Of a stretch of 64,000 nt of DNA, positions 33,272 to 43,284 are shown piece after piece. Numbering within the stretch: position 1 is the stretch's first letter; each line of letters opens with the position of its first letter. Position numbers and translations under genes: made by a program. The stretch spans positions 1-64,000 of the forward strand of contig CAYYIV010000004.1 of the NCBI GenBank assembly GCA_964472095.1, in the 5' to 3' direction. The DNA is from Pelagibius sp964472095. GTDB taxonomy: Bacteria; Pseudomonadota; Alphaproteobacteria; Kiloniellales; Kiloniellaceae. The notes under the pieces are model-generated. The model was not told where the DNA came from and did no database searches. It saw nothing but the letters and a program-made list of their open reading frames with translations.

Positions 33272-33654
33272 AGACCATCGTGCGGAACCCGACGGCGGGG
33301 ATCTATCCGGCCACCAGCGACTACGTTCATGCACTGGAGGTGCGCGGCGCCGAGCGCCTGCTTTTCGTCGCCGGCACCATGGGCCTGGATGCCGAGGGCA
33401 ACCCCGGCAGGACACTCGAGGAACAACTCGACCTGATCTGGTCGAACATCCGTGCCATTCTCGCCAGCGCCGGGATGACAGTCGACCACATCGTCCGCCT
33501 GACCAGCTACCTGCGGGACCCGGCCTACGCCGAAGCCAACGCCGCCGCGCGCATCGCTGCCCTCAGCGGCCGGGCCATCCCGACCACGGCCATCGTCGTG
33601 CAAACCTTGGTCAGCGACTGGCTGGTCGAGATCGAGGTCATCGCTGCGGCGTGA
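33268..33654 (+). CDS. RidA family protein
   Basis: A 128-residue YjgF/RidA-fold protein of normal length. Core segments are LLFVAGTMGLDAEGNPGRTLEEQLDLIWSNI and DHIVRLTSYLRDPAYAEANAAARIA. The end (PTTAIVVQTLVSDWLVEIEVIA) lacks the arginine that RidA uses to bind imines (R105 region, usually PARxxxxV), as Thr is seen in PTTAIVV. It may therefore belong to a RidA-related subgroup (Rid1-7) with another activity. It is the last gene of the SDR-deaminase operon. Confidence 0.86.
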   Translation: MKTIVRNPTAGIYPATSDYVHALEVRGAERLLFVAGTMGLDAEGNPGRTLEEQLDLIWSNIRAILASAGMTVDHIVRLTSYLRDPAYAEANAAARIAALSGRAIPTTAIVVQTLVSDWLVEIEVIAAA

Positions 33655-33688
33655 TCACTGCCCTTCCCACCCCGTGACAACTGAAACG

Positions 33689-33717
33689 TTGACCCGTCGT
33701 TCTGCGAAGACAATAAC
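33689..33717 (+). promoter_or_regulatory. Promoter in front of the GNAT relic
   Basis: TTGACC (33689-33694), a 17-base spacer and AATAAC (33712-33717). The promoter remains although the gene behind it is broken. Confidence 0.5.
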
Positions 33718-33794
33718 GCGGTCCGCGTCGCCGCGCTTCTGGATTGAGCGTTCCTGATGCCGCGCTGCGCTTCCGGGCCGCGGGAAGGACATTC

Positions 33795-34028
33795 ATAAAG
33801 ATCGCCATCAGGCACGCGGCGCCCGAGGACTGGGTGGCCGTCACCGAGCTCGCCGACGACTGGCTGCAGCTCATCGCCTGGACCACCAACGGCCACACGC
33901 TCAGGCTCTACGAAGGCTTCGGTTTCGAGCTGGAGGGCGTCATGCCGGACTTCGCCTTCTACAAGGGCCGCTACATCGATGGCCAGATGATGAGCCGCCT
34001 GAAGCGCCGCCTCGCCAACCACGGCTAG
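33795..34028 (+). pseudogene. GNAT acetyltransferase relic with internal deletion
   Basis: The 77-residue frame joins the first strand and helix of a GNAT domain (IKIAIRHAAPEDWVAVTELADD) directly to its C-terminal part (TNGHTLRLYEGFGFELEGVMPDFAFYKGRYIDGQMMSRL). About 80-90 residues with the acetyl-CoA loop (Q/R-x-x-G-x-G/A) are absent, with no frameshift. GGAAGGA sits 5 bases before an ATA codon (33795), so the start codon has probably decayed from ATG. An upstream TTG (33744) is the only usual start codon. It is probably non-functional. It is convergent with a histidine kinase gene. Confidence 0.75.
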
Positions 34029-34067
34029 ATCCGTGTGGGAGCCGGTCCGGCCGAAGATTGTGCTGAT

Positions 34068-35357
34068 TTAAGGCCGCAGTTCGGGGACGAGGCTCTGCAG
34101 CGGCCACTGCAGAGCGACGGCGGTGCCCTCGCCGGGAGTACTGTTCACGGACAAGGTGCCGCCCAGCAGTTCGACCAGCCTCGTACAGATGTAGAAGCCG
34201 AGTCCGGTTCCCCGTTCGCCGCGCAGCGCCGTGGCACTGCCGTCGGCGAGGAAAGGTTCGCCGATCTTGGCGATCAGCTCCGCCGACATGCCGACGCCGT
34301 TGTCTGTAACCGAAAACTCCAGGCGCTTGCCATCCAGCAGGCGCCATTGCAGGTCGATGGAGCCGCCGTTGTGCGTGTGCTTGCAGGCGTTCGAGACGAG
34401 ATTGTTCATGATCTGAATCAGCGCGCGCCGGTCGGTCACGATTGTCGGCATGCCTTCGGGCGGGGCCGTGACCCTGATCCGCAGATCCTTGTACAGAGAA
34501 ATCGGGGTGAAGGTCGCCAGCACTTCGTCCGTCAGCTCGATCGGATCGAAGCTTTCAGGCTTCAAGCTGTACTTGCCGCTGTCGAGCTTCGCGGTATCCA
34601 GGATGTCGTTCACGATGGACAGCAGCAGGTGGCCGCTTTTGTGGATGTTCTCCAGATATCCCCGGTAAGTCCCATTTTCGAGAGGACCACTGACTTCGCC
34701 GAGAATCATTTCCGAGAAACCGAGGATCGCATTGAGCGGTGTCCTCAGGTCGTGGCTGATGTTGGCAAGGAACTCGGATTTGCTCCGCGCCGCGGCTTCA
34801 GCCTGCTCCATGGCCTGGCGGAAAACCTCTTCGTTACGCTTGATCTCCGTGATGTCGACCTGGACGCTGACGAACCCGCCGCCGCTCATCCGCCGATCGG
34901 TGGTCTTCAGCCAGCGGCCGTCTTTGAGCTGGACGATGAAGGATCCTTCCAGCTTGTGCCGGTATTCGGCCTTGCGCTGCAAATAGGCGTCGCCGCCGCC
35001 GTACTCGTCGCCGACGATAACGTGGCCTCGGGCGATGTCGACCCGTCCCAGCTCGGCGAAATGAACGCCCGGTCGCGCTTCCTCTTCACTGTAGCCGTAG
35101 AGTTCTCTGAAATTGCGGTTGCAGGTGACAAGCCGCCCGTCTGCGTCGTAGATCACGATCGCTTCTGAGGCGGCCTCCAGCGCTTCGCCGAAAATCGCGC
35201 CGTCGCGGGCCGCATCGAGTTGTCGGCGCAAAGCATGGCATTCGGCACGCAGGTCTTCCAACCTGCGGTCGTTGGCTTCGTTGCAGCCCGTCCGACGTTT
35301 GTCGACGTTGGCCTGAACCGTCGCGCCAGCAATCCCATGCGAAGTGGAACCCACCAT
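34068..35357 (-). CDS. PAS-domain sensor histidine kinase (cytosolic, orphan)
   Basis: A 429-residue protein without membrane segments. A short coiled coil (~30-55) leads into one PAS domain (~60-170, AIVIYDADGRLVTCNRNFRELYGYSEEE). HisKA follows with the phospho-acceptor His202 in ISHDLRTPLNAILGFSE. The HATPase_c domain has N box NNLVSNACKHT, G1 DNGVGM and G2 GERGTGLGFYI. It senses an intracellular signal and phosphorylates a response regulator encoded elsewhere; none is adjacent. The ATG has GGAGG ~14 bases upstream, a long spacing, so start choice is uncertain. Confidence 0.92.
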   Translation of the reverse strand: MVGSTSHGIAGATVQANVDKRRTGCNEANDRRLEDLRAECHALRRQLDAARDGAIFGEALEAASEAIVIYDADGRLVTCNRNFRELYGYSEEEARPGVHFAELGRVDIARGHVIVGDEYGGGDAYLQRKAEYRHKLEGSFIVQLKDGRWLKTTDRRMSGGGFVSVQVDITEIKRNEEVFRQAMEQAEAAARSKSEFLANISHDLRTPLNAILGFSEMILGEVSGPLENGTYRGYLENIHKSGHLLLSIVNDILDTAKLDSGKYSLKPESFDPIELTDEVLATFTPISLYKDLRIRVTAPPEGMPTIVTDRRALIQIMNNLVSNACKHTHNGGSIDLQWRLLDGKRLEFSVTDNGVGMSAELIAKIGEPFLADGSATALRGERGTGLGFYICTRLVELLGGTLSVNSTPGEGTAVALQWPLQSLVPELRP

Positions 35358-35762
35358 GCGTCGAGCTGCTATCCTCCCGTTTCCATCGACGGCCGGTTGC
35401 CGTCAATCTTTGGCAAATGCCACACACAGTAGATGCAGCCAAGCGGTGAAGGAATGATTAAGCCGATCTTCTCCGGCTGACGTCCGAAAACGCCGTCGGG
35501 CTCGCCGCCGAGGGCGTCACACCGCTCAAAGGCAGGCTACAAGGAAAATCAGCCGGAGACCGCCCGGCGCCGCTCCGGAGGAAGGGAGGAACGACATCAC
35601 GCGGCTGCGGCCGAAGGTCGCCGGCGCTCCCGGGGATCATGAGGGGTTCGAAGGGTTCGGGAGGACCGGCAGCGATGACTGATCGGGTTCCGACTACTCC
35701 GCGGGGCTGCCGGAAACCGCGACACCGGGCCGCTTTCCCGAAGCCACGCAGGCAGTATTCTC
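35358..35762. other. Intergenic region without a supported gene
   Basis: 405 bases between two minus-strand genes. Open frames on either strand have no ribosome-binding site or domain character. The only structure noticed is an exact 11-base inverted repeat, TCTCCGGCTGA (35470-35480) and TCAGCCGGAGA (35549-35559), 68 bases apart. The kinase promoter should lie here but no clear hexamers were found. Confidence 0.6.
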
Positions 35763-36506
35763 TTAGGAGACCGTCGCCACCTGCAGTTTGCCTTTGACGC
35801 CATGCTTTTCAATCAGCGCGGCGACCAATCCACTCTCCTTGGCTTCGACGATGAACTGCTCAACAAAGGCTTTAAGGGCGACGTTCTGCGGCTTCGTACC
35901 GACGGCCTGGCGCACCGAGGTATAGCGCCCGCCGATGACGCGCGACCCGGGCAGGCTTTCGCTGCTTTCCTTCAACGCCGGGGCCAGGCCCGCCAGCGCA
36001 TCCAGCTTCTCCGTCACGAAGAGATCGAAGGCGCCGGCAAGGCCCTTTGCACGATGCAGCTCTGCATGCTGCAAGCTACGGGTCAGGTGGAGGTCGTAGG
36101 CAGCGCGGTCCGACACCGCGATCCGCACGCCCGGCCGGTCGATCTCTCCTATCGACCCAAAGGGCGAGCCGGCAGGTACGAGGTATGTCGCCTCGATCTC
36201 GACATAGGCCTCGCAGAAGGCGATGGTCTCGGCCCGTTTCGGATCCTCCGCGATCAACCCGATGTCCCATTCATCTCGGTCCACGGCGTCGGCGAGTTCG
36301 CCTGGCGTCGCAAAGGTCACGTAGGAAACGGCAACGCCGAGGCGTTCGGCGATCGCCGCTGCCATGTCCGGCGCGACGCCTTTCGGGCTGCCGTCGGGGC
36401 GGGTGCCTGTCACCAGAAGAATGTTTCCGAGATTGATACCGACGCGCAGCGTGCCGGGCAGGGTGAGTTCAGATAGGGCGGCATGAGTCATGATAGGTCG
36501 CTTCAT
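35763..36506 (-). CDS. ABC-type amino-acid substrate-binding protein lacking a signal peptide
   Basis: A 247-residue protein of the periplasmic-binding-protein type 3 fold: LRVGINLGNILLVT, GVAPDMAAAIAERLGV, DIGLIAEDPKRAETIAFCEAYVEIEATYLVP and GVRIAVSDRAAYDLHLTRSL. It starts MKRPIMTHAALSELTLPGTL with no hydrophobic stretch, so it should stay in the cytoplasm. Similar signal-less members are familiar in alpha- and betaproteobacteria and may bind ligands for cytosolic purposes. No permease or ATPase is adjacent. It is divergent from the HU gene. Confidence 0.82.
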   Translation of the reverse strand: MKRPIMTHAALSELTLPGTLRVGINLGNILLVTGTRPDGSPKGVAPDMAAAIAERLGVAVSYVTFATPGELADAVDRDEWDIGLIAEDPKRAETIAFCEAYVEIEATYLVPAGSPFGSIGEIDRPGVRIAVSDRAAYDLHLTRSLQHAELHRAKGLAGAFDLFVTEKLDALAGLAPALKESSESLPGSRVIGGRYTSVRQAVGTKPQNVALKAFVEQFIVEAKESGLVAALIEKHGVKGKLQVATVS

Positions 36507-36642
36507 TCAGCGTGAAGGGACAGGCGGCCGGAGACGATGCGCGCTCCGCGGGAGGATTTCAATGCCGCGGGCGAAGGCTCCTCCCAGCATTGCACGATGG
36601 TATTAAACAGGGTGCTCCAAGCTGACTGTTCGCACGATTCGC

Positions 36643-36680
36643 TTGACAGGACTCAATTGATCTGTCCGATAGGCCTATCG
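36643..36680 (+). promoter_or_regulatory. TTGACA element followed by a 14-bp palindrome upstream of the HU gene
   Basis: A consensus -35 TTGACA (36643-36648) is followed, where the -10 would be expected, by the perfect palindrome CGATAGGCCTATCG (36667-36680). The overlap suggests an operator. The -10 itself is poor (GATAGG or similar). Confidence 0.5.
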
Positions 36681-36724
36681 TACCACTAGCTTTGATCCTC
36701 AGCAGACAGAAGGAACCCTTTTCG

Positions 36725-37087
36725 ATGGCCAAGAAGCCCTCAACGAAATCCACAGCAAGCAAATCCAAAGCGACCAAGAAGTCGGCGCCCGGCAACAAGG
36801 CCACGCCTGACGGCATGAACGACCGTCAGCACCTGATCGACCTCATTCAATCCGGCACTGGCTGCACGGCGGCTGCCGCCCGCGCGACGATGACCGGACT
36901 TCTCGGCACCATCACGGCATCGCTGAAGAAGAACCAGAGGGTTCAGTTGGCAGGCTTCGGCACCTTTGTCGTTGCAAAGCGCGCCGCCCGCAAGGGTGTG
37001 AATCCGCGGACCGGAGAAGCCATCAAGATCAAGGCGTCCAAGTCGGTGCGCTTCAAGGCAGGCCGAACCCTGAAGGATTCGGTTTGA
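36725..37087 (+). CDS. HU-family DNA-binding protein with lysine-rich N-terminal tail
   Basis: A 120-residue protein from ATG 36725 (AGAAGGA ~10 bases upstream). Residues ~1-27 (KKPSTKSTASKSKATKKSAP) are a low-complexity Lys/Ser/Thr tail. Residues ~30-118 are the HU/IHF fold: DRQHLIDLIQSGTGCTAAAARATMTGLLGTI, RVQLAGFGTFVVAKRAARKGVNPRTGEAIKIKASKSVRFKAG. The DNA-binding arm carries the NPRTGE signature. It bends and compacts DNA; the tail resembles extended HU proteins of some bacteria. Expression is probably controlled at the palindrome upstream. It is monocistronic, with a weak hairpin (37096-37112) after it. Confidence 0.93.
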   Translation: MAKKPSTKSTASKSKATKKSAPGNKATPDGMNDRQHLIDLIQSGTGCTAAAARATMTGLLGTITASLKKNQRVQLAGFGTFVVAKRAARKGVNPRTGEAIKIKASKSVRFKAGRTLKDSV

Positions 37088-37095
37088 TTGACTGC

Positions 37096-37112
37096 CGTTC
37101 CGCGAAGGAACG
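37096..37112 (+). terminator. Weak hairpin after the HU gene
   Basis: A 6-bp stem CGTTCC / GGAACG with loop GCGAA, just after the HU stop codon, followed by TTGAAACGATTT. Modest terminator candidate. Confidence 0.35.
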
Positions 37113-37224
37113 TTGAAACGATTTCGGGCAGCAGGACGAGAGACAGGAGCCCGGGGCCGCATCCCGGCCCCTCTTGATGCAGCCCCGACCAGGCAGGGCG
37201 CTTCGCCGCGCCGCCCCTCCGCTA

Positions 37225-37254
37225 CCCTCTCCTCCCGCAGGCGGAAGGAGAGGG
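37225..37254. repeat. REP-like palindrome
   Basis: CCCTCTCCT and AGGAGAGGG (9-bp arms) enclose CCGC/GCGG-like bases in a 30-base hairpin. The CCCTCTCC...GGAGAGGG type is common as an extragenic palindrome in proteobacteria. It lies 30 bases past the phoD stop and could end that transcript too. Confidence 0.6.
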
Positions 37255-37284
37255 TGATGGGGTAGCACAGTCGGCCCCGGCAGA

Positions 37285-38889
37285 TCACGCCGCGGCGGCT
37301 TCCAGGGTCACGGTGTAAAGTTCGCGGTTTTCCAGATCCTTGAGCGTCACCGTCATGGCGGCGGTCTCGCCATCGATGCGCACTTGGCCGAAGAACTGCA
37401 GACCCTCGCTCGGCGCCAGGTTGGCCCTGCCGGCGGGGTCCTTGGAATACATCACCTGCGGGCCGAAGGTATTGTCCATCCCGCCGGGGCCGAAGGAGCC
37501 CGCGTGCACCGGGCCGGAGACGAACTCCCAGAAGGGGTTGAAGTCCTGGAACTGCGCCCTGTTGGGGTCGTAGTAGTGGGCCGCGGTGTAGTGCACGTCG
37601 GCGGTCAGGAAGACGATCTGCTTGATATCGCCGTGTTTCACGAAGCTCAGCAGGTCGGCGATGTCGTGCTCTCGGCCACGTACCGGGCCGTCGCCATTGG
37701 CGCCGTTCTCGAAGGCGGCGCGGCCGTCCACTTTGTCGGTCACCAGGATGCCGATCGGCATGTCGCTGGCGATCACCTTCCAGGTTGCCTCGGAGGCCAT
37801 CAGCTCCCGCTTCAGCCAACGCAGCTGCGGCGCACCGAGGAAGTCGCTCTCCGGGCCACGCTGGGCCTGGTCGTTGGCGCTGTTGGGGCCGCGATAGCTG
37901 CGCAGGTCGATGAAGAAGATATCGAGCAGCGGGCCGTAGGAGATCTTGCGGTAGATGCGCTCGACATCGCCGCTTTGCGGGCGCAGCGGCATGTAGTCGT
38001 GGAAGGCGCGGAGCGCGCGGCTGGCCAGCAGAGAGGCGCTCTTCACCTTGTAGCGGTCGTCGGAGATGAGCATCTCGCCGGGATACCAGTTGTTGGTCAC
38101 CTCGTGGTCGTCCCACTGGGACAGCATCGGCACCTCGGCGTTGAAGCGCTGCACGTTCTCATCCATCAGGTTGTATTTGTAGTTGCCGCGGAACTCGGCC
38201 AGCGTCTCGGCGACTTTAGATTTTTCTTCGATGGTCACGTTCTTCCACAGGCTGCCGTCGGGCAGGGTGACCTCCGCCTGGATCGGGCCGTCAGCGTAGA
38301 CGGTGTCGCCGGAGTGGATGAAGAAGTCCGGCCGATTTTCGCGCATGGTCTCGTAGCAGCGCATGCCGCCCCAATCGAGATTGATGCCCCAGCCCTGGCC
38401 GGCGGTGTCGCCGCTCCACACGAAGTTGATATCGCGCTTGTCGGCGGGGCCGGTGCGGAAGCGCCCTACGGCCGGAGCACTCAGCAGGTTCACCTCGGCG
38501 AGGTCTTGCCACTGCAGGCGGTAGAAGATGTCTTGGCCGGCGGGCAGGCCGGTCAGGTCCATCTTGGCAGTGAAGTCGCTGGCCTCGATGGCGACCGGGC
38601 CGCTCAGCCGGCGGGCGTTCCTGAAGGAGTCGCTGGTCGCCACTTCGACCAGCAGCCGCGCCGGGCGGTCGGCCCGTGCCCAGATCATGCCGCTGTTGGT
38701 GGTGACGTCGCCGCTCTGGACGCCGTGGGTGAACACCGGGCGATTCGACTGGGCGATGGCGGGAGCGAAGCCGAGCAGACCGGCTCCGGCGAAGCCAGCG
38801 CCGAGGCCGGCACCGCCGTGCAGCAAGCTTCGGCGCGACAGCGGCCGGGAAAGGCGAAAGGCGGGGCGGGTGGGAGGCTGCTGCGACAT
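37285..38889 (-). CDS. phoD: PhoD-family alkaline phosphatase/phosphodiesterase, Tat-exported
   Basis: A 534-residue protein. ATG 38889 (MSQQPPTRP) is chosen for AGGAG 7 bases upstream. The twin-arginine signal SRRSLLHGGAGLGAGFAGAGLLG marks Tat export in folded form with metals. The N-terminal PhoD_N beta domain (residues ~50-140, VFTHGVQSGDVTTNSGMIWARAD) is followed by the metallophosphatase domain with WSGDTAGQG, FIHSGDTVYADGP, QWDDHEVTNNWYPGE and FLTADVHYTAAHYYDP, which carry the Ca/Fe ligands. It releases phosphate from phosphodiesters in the periplasm. No Pho box was searched for reliably. Confidence 0.93.
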   Translation of the reverse strand: MSQQPPTRPAFRLSRPLSRRSLLHGGAGLGAGFAGAGLLGFAPAIAQSNRPVFTHGVQSGDVTTNSGMIWARADRPARLLVEVATSDSFRNARRLSGPVAIEASDFTAKMDLTGLPAGQDIFYRLQWQDLAEVNLLSAPAVGRFRTGPADKRDINFVWSGDTAGQGWGINLDWGGMRCYETMRENRPDFFIHSGDTVYADGPIQAEVTLPDGSLWKNVTIEEKSKVAETLAEFRGNYKYNLMDENVQRFNAEVPMLSQWDDHEVTNNWYPGEMLISDDRYKVKSASLLASRALRAFHDYMPLRPQSGDVERIYRKISYGPLLDIFFIDLRSYRGPNSANDQAQRGPESDFLGAPQLRWLKRELMASEATWKVIASDMPIGILVTDKVDGRAAFENGANGDGPVRGREHDIADLLSFVKHGDIKQIVFLTADVHYTAAHYYDPNRAQFQDFNPFWEFVSGPVHAGSFGPGGMDNTFGPQVMYSKDPAGRANLAPSEGLQFFGQVRIDGETAAMTVTLKDLENRELYTVTLEAAAA

Positions 38890-39195
38890 GATCTTCTCCT
38901 TCATCGAGAGTGCAGATGGCTGTCCGGACCCTGCCGGCGAGATGGGCAGGGCTTTCAGCTTTTGCAGCCGGCGGCCCCGACTCCTCCGCACCGGTTTGCG
39001 CTGCAGGGGCCAGGCGCTGTCGATAGCCCCGCCGTGTTGCCCGGCGATGTCGCCGACGCTGCACTTCCGTGACGTTTGCCGCGTCGCCGGAGAACCAGGA
39101 CAAGCCCTTAAGAAAGGTTAATCTTCAACGTCCCTTAACCGTTATCTGCTGGAATCAAGCTGTGCCACCATGCCTCTTGGGGAGTTAGCCGGCCT
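38890..39195. promoter_or_regulatory. Divergent promoter region with TTAA repeats, phoD / histidine kinase
   Basis: 306 bases without a gene. Close to the kinase start are TTAA-N6-TTAA (39108-39121) and the inverted repeat GGTTAA-N13-TTAACC (39116-39140). This spacing resembles, but does not exactly match, the TTAA-N7-TTAA site of the cell-cycle regulator CtrA. A -10-like TTATCT lies just downstream. Confidence 0.35.
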
Positions 39196-41217
<2,022 letters not shown>

Positions 41218-41234
41218 GATCTTCCGCCAGCCTG

Positions 41235-43010
41235 CTAGAGCGGCCAGACCAGCAGGATCGTCGGCACCGACACAGCGATCACCAACACCTCCATCGGCAG
41301 TCCCATGCGCCAGTAGTCGCCGAAGCGAAAGCCGCCCGGCCCCAGGATGAGTGCGTTGTTCTGGTGCCCGATCGGCGTCAGGAAGGCGCAGGAGGCGCCG
41401 ATCGCCGTGGCCATCAGGAAGGGGTCGGGGCTGACCTCCAGTCGCTCGGCGACCGTGGCGGCGATCGGCGCCATCACCACCGCGGTGGCGGCGTTGTTGA
41501 GGATGTCCGACAGCGTCATGGTCACCGTCATGACGATCACCAGCACCGCGGCCGCCGGCAGGCCGACTGTAAGGTCGACCAGGTTGCCAGCGATCAGGGT
41601 GGTGGCGCCGGTGCTCTGCAGCGCGCCGCCGACCGGGATCAACGAGCCGAGCAGGACGATCACCGACCAGTCAATGCCGTCATAGAGTTCACGCACGTTC
41701 ATCAGGTCGGCGGCTACCAGCAGCACGATGGCCATGCCGAAAGCGATGTGAACCGGAACCAGGCCGAAGCTGGCCGCGGCGATTGCAGCCGCGAAGATGG
41801 CGATCACGGCGGGCCCCTTGCCGCGTTTGCCGAAGTGCATCTCGCGCTCGGCCAGCGGCAGGCAGCCGAGGGTCGGCACCAGGTCAGCCAGCTGGTCGGC
41901 CTCGCCGTGCAGCAGCAGCACGTCGCCGGGGCTGATGCGGAAGGATCGCAGGCGGCCGCGATACCGCTGGCCCTGGCGCGACACGCCGAGCAGGGTGATG
42001 CCGCGCAGGGCGAAGAGCCGCAGCGAGCCGACCAGGCGGCCGTCGAGGCGCGAGCCCGGCACAACCACGACCTCCATCAGTGTGGCATCGTCGGACATCT
42101 TGCGCGGGTCGATACCGGAGGCTTCGCCGCCAATTTCCAGCTTCAGCGTGCTGACGAACTTGTCGATCTCCTCTGGTGCGGCTTCGATCTTCAGGATGTC
42201 GCCGGCGCGCAGCTCCTTGCGGGTGGATGGCGGATAGGTGCGGTCGCTGCGGATCTGGTCCATGATCACGACATCGACGTCCTTCACCAGTTCGTCGATC
42301 TCACGCAGCGTCTTGCCGATATGCGGGTTCTCCGCCGGCACCGTGACCTCGGTCACGTAGTTCTCGATGTCGAAGAGCTCGCCCTTGGTGCGCGCGCTGG
42401 CGCGCTGCGGCACCAGGCGCCAGCCGAGCAGCGCGACAAAGGCGACGCCGGCGACGGCGACCGCCAGGCCGACCGGTGCAAAGTCGAACATGCCGAAGTC
42501 TCTGCCGGAGAGCTGTCCGCGGTAGCTGGCGATGATGATGTTGGGTGGCGTGCCGATCAGGGTGATCAGGCCGCCCAGCATGGTCGCGTAGGACAGCGGC
42601 ATCAGCAGTAGGCTCGGTGAGCGAGCCGCCTTGCGTGCCGACTGGATCGCCATCGGCATGAGGATGCCCAGGGCGCCGACATTGTTCATGACCGCCGACA
42701 TTGCCGCGCCGACGGCGGCGAGCGCCCCGACGTGGGTGGTGGTGCGCCCGGTCGCCGGGCGCACCAGCTGGGTCAGGCGATCGATAGCGCCGGTGCCGGC
42801 GAGGGCGCGGCTTAGGACCAGCACGGCGGCGACGGTGATGGTGGCCGGATGGCCGAAACCGTCGAAGGCTTCGCCCGGCTCTACCAGTCCCGCGGCCACG
42901 GCCGTCATCAGGCAGGCAAAGGCCACCACGTCGTAGCGCCAGCGACCCCACACCAGCAGGGCGAAGAGCGCCAGCAGGATGGCGAAGATGATGGCCTGGT
43001 CGACGGTCAC
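41235..43010 (-). CDS. SLC13 (DASS)-type permease with RCK_C domains
   Basis: A 591-residue inner-membrane protein. The two transport halves (~1-200 and ~395-590) carry the DASS/CitMHS signatures NNVGALGILMPMAI with LIGTPPNIIIAS and, in the second half, LSDILNNAATAVVMAPIA with LTPIGHQNNALILGPGG. Two TrkA-C/RCK_C domains lie between them (~220-380, e.g. GKTLREIDELVKDVDVVIM and LVGSLRLFALRGITLLGVSR). It is a sodium-coupled anion carrier (sulfate, di- or tricarboxylate); substrate unknown. It converges on the kinase gene. Confidence 0.9.
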   Translation of the reverse strand: MTVDQAIIFAILLALFALLVWGRWRYDVVAFACLMTAVAAGLVEPGEAFDGFGHPATITVAAVLVLSRALAGTGAIDRLTQLVRPATGRTTTHVGALAAVGAAMSAVMNNVGALGILMPMAIQSARKAARSPSLLLMPLSYATMLGGLITLIGTPPNIIIASYRGQLSGRDFGMFDFAPVGLAVAVAGVAFVALLGWRLVPQRASARTKGELFDIENYVTEVTVPAENPHIGKTLREIDELVKDVDVVIMDQIRSDRTYPPSTRKELRAGDILKIEAAPEEIDKFVSTLKLEIGGEASGIDPRKMSDDATLMEVVVVPGSRLDGRLVGSLRLFALRGITLLGVSRQGQRYRGRLRSFRISPGDVLLLHGEADQLADLVPTLGCLPLAEREMHFGKRGKGPAVIAIFAAAIAAASFGLVPVHIAFGMAIVLLVAADLMNVRELYDGIDWSVIVLLGSLIPVGGALQSTGATTLIAGNLVDLTVGLPAAAVLVIVMTVTMTLSDILNNAATAVVMAPIAATVAERLEVSPDPFLMATAIGASCAFLTPIGHQNNALILGPGGFRFGDYWRMGLPMEVLVIAVSVPTILLVWPL

Positions 43011-43284
43011 GGTGCTGTGGCGTTTCCCTTACGGTTTGCTGTCGGATGGGGCGCCGGGGCGCGATTGTGGCATTGCCGCAGCACTGCCGCAAAAGGTTAA
43101 GATGCTTTGGGGATTCTACGCAAGCAAGCCAGGGCCAGGCGGGCCGACTCGGTACAGTAACGATCTGTCACAACGCCGTGAGAAGGCTTTAGTTGCATCA
43201 GCGACCGCTTATCTGGACTTTATCACCACGGCCCAGGGGCAGCGTGCTGCTGCGGCTTTGGGCGCGTCGAAGGGGACGGGGGCG

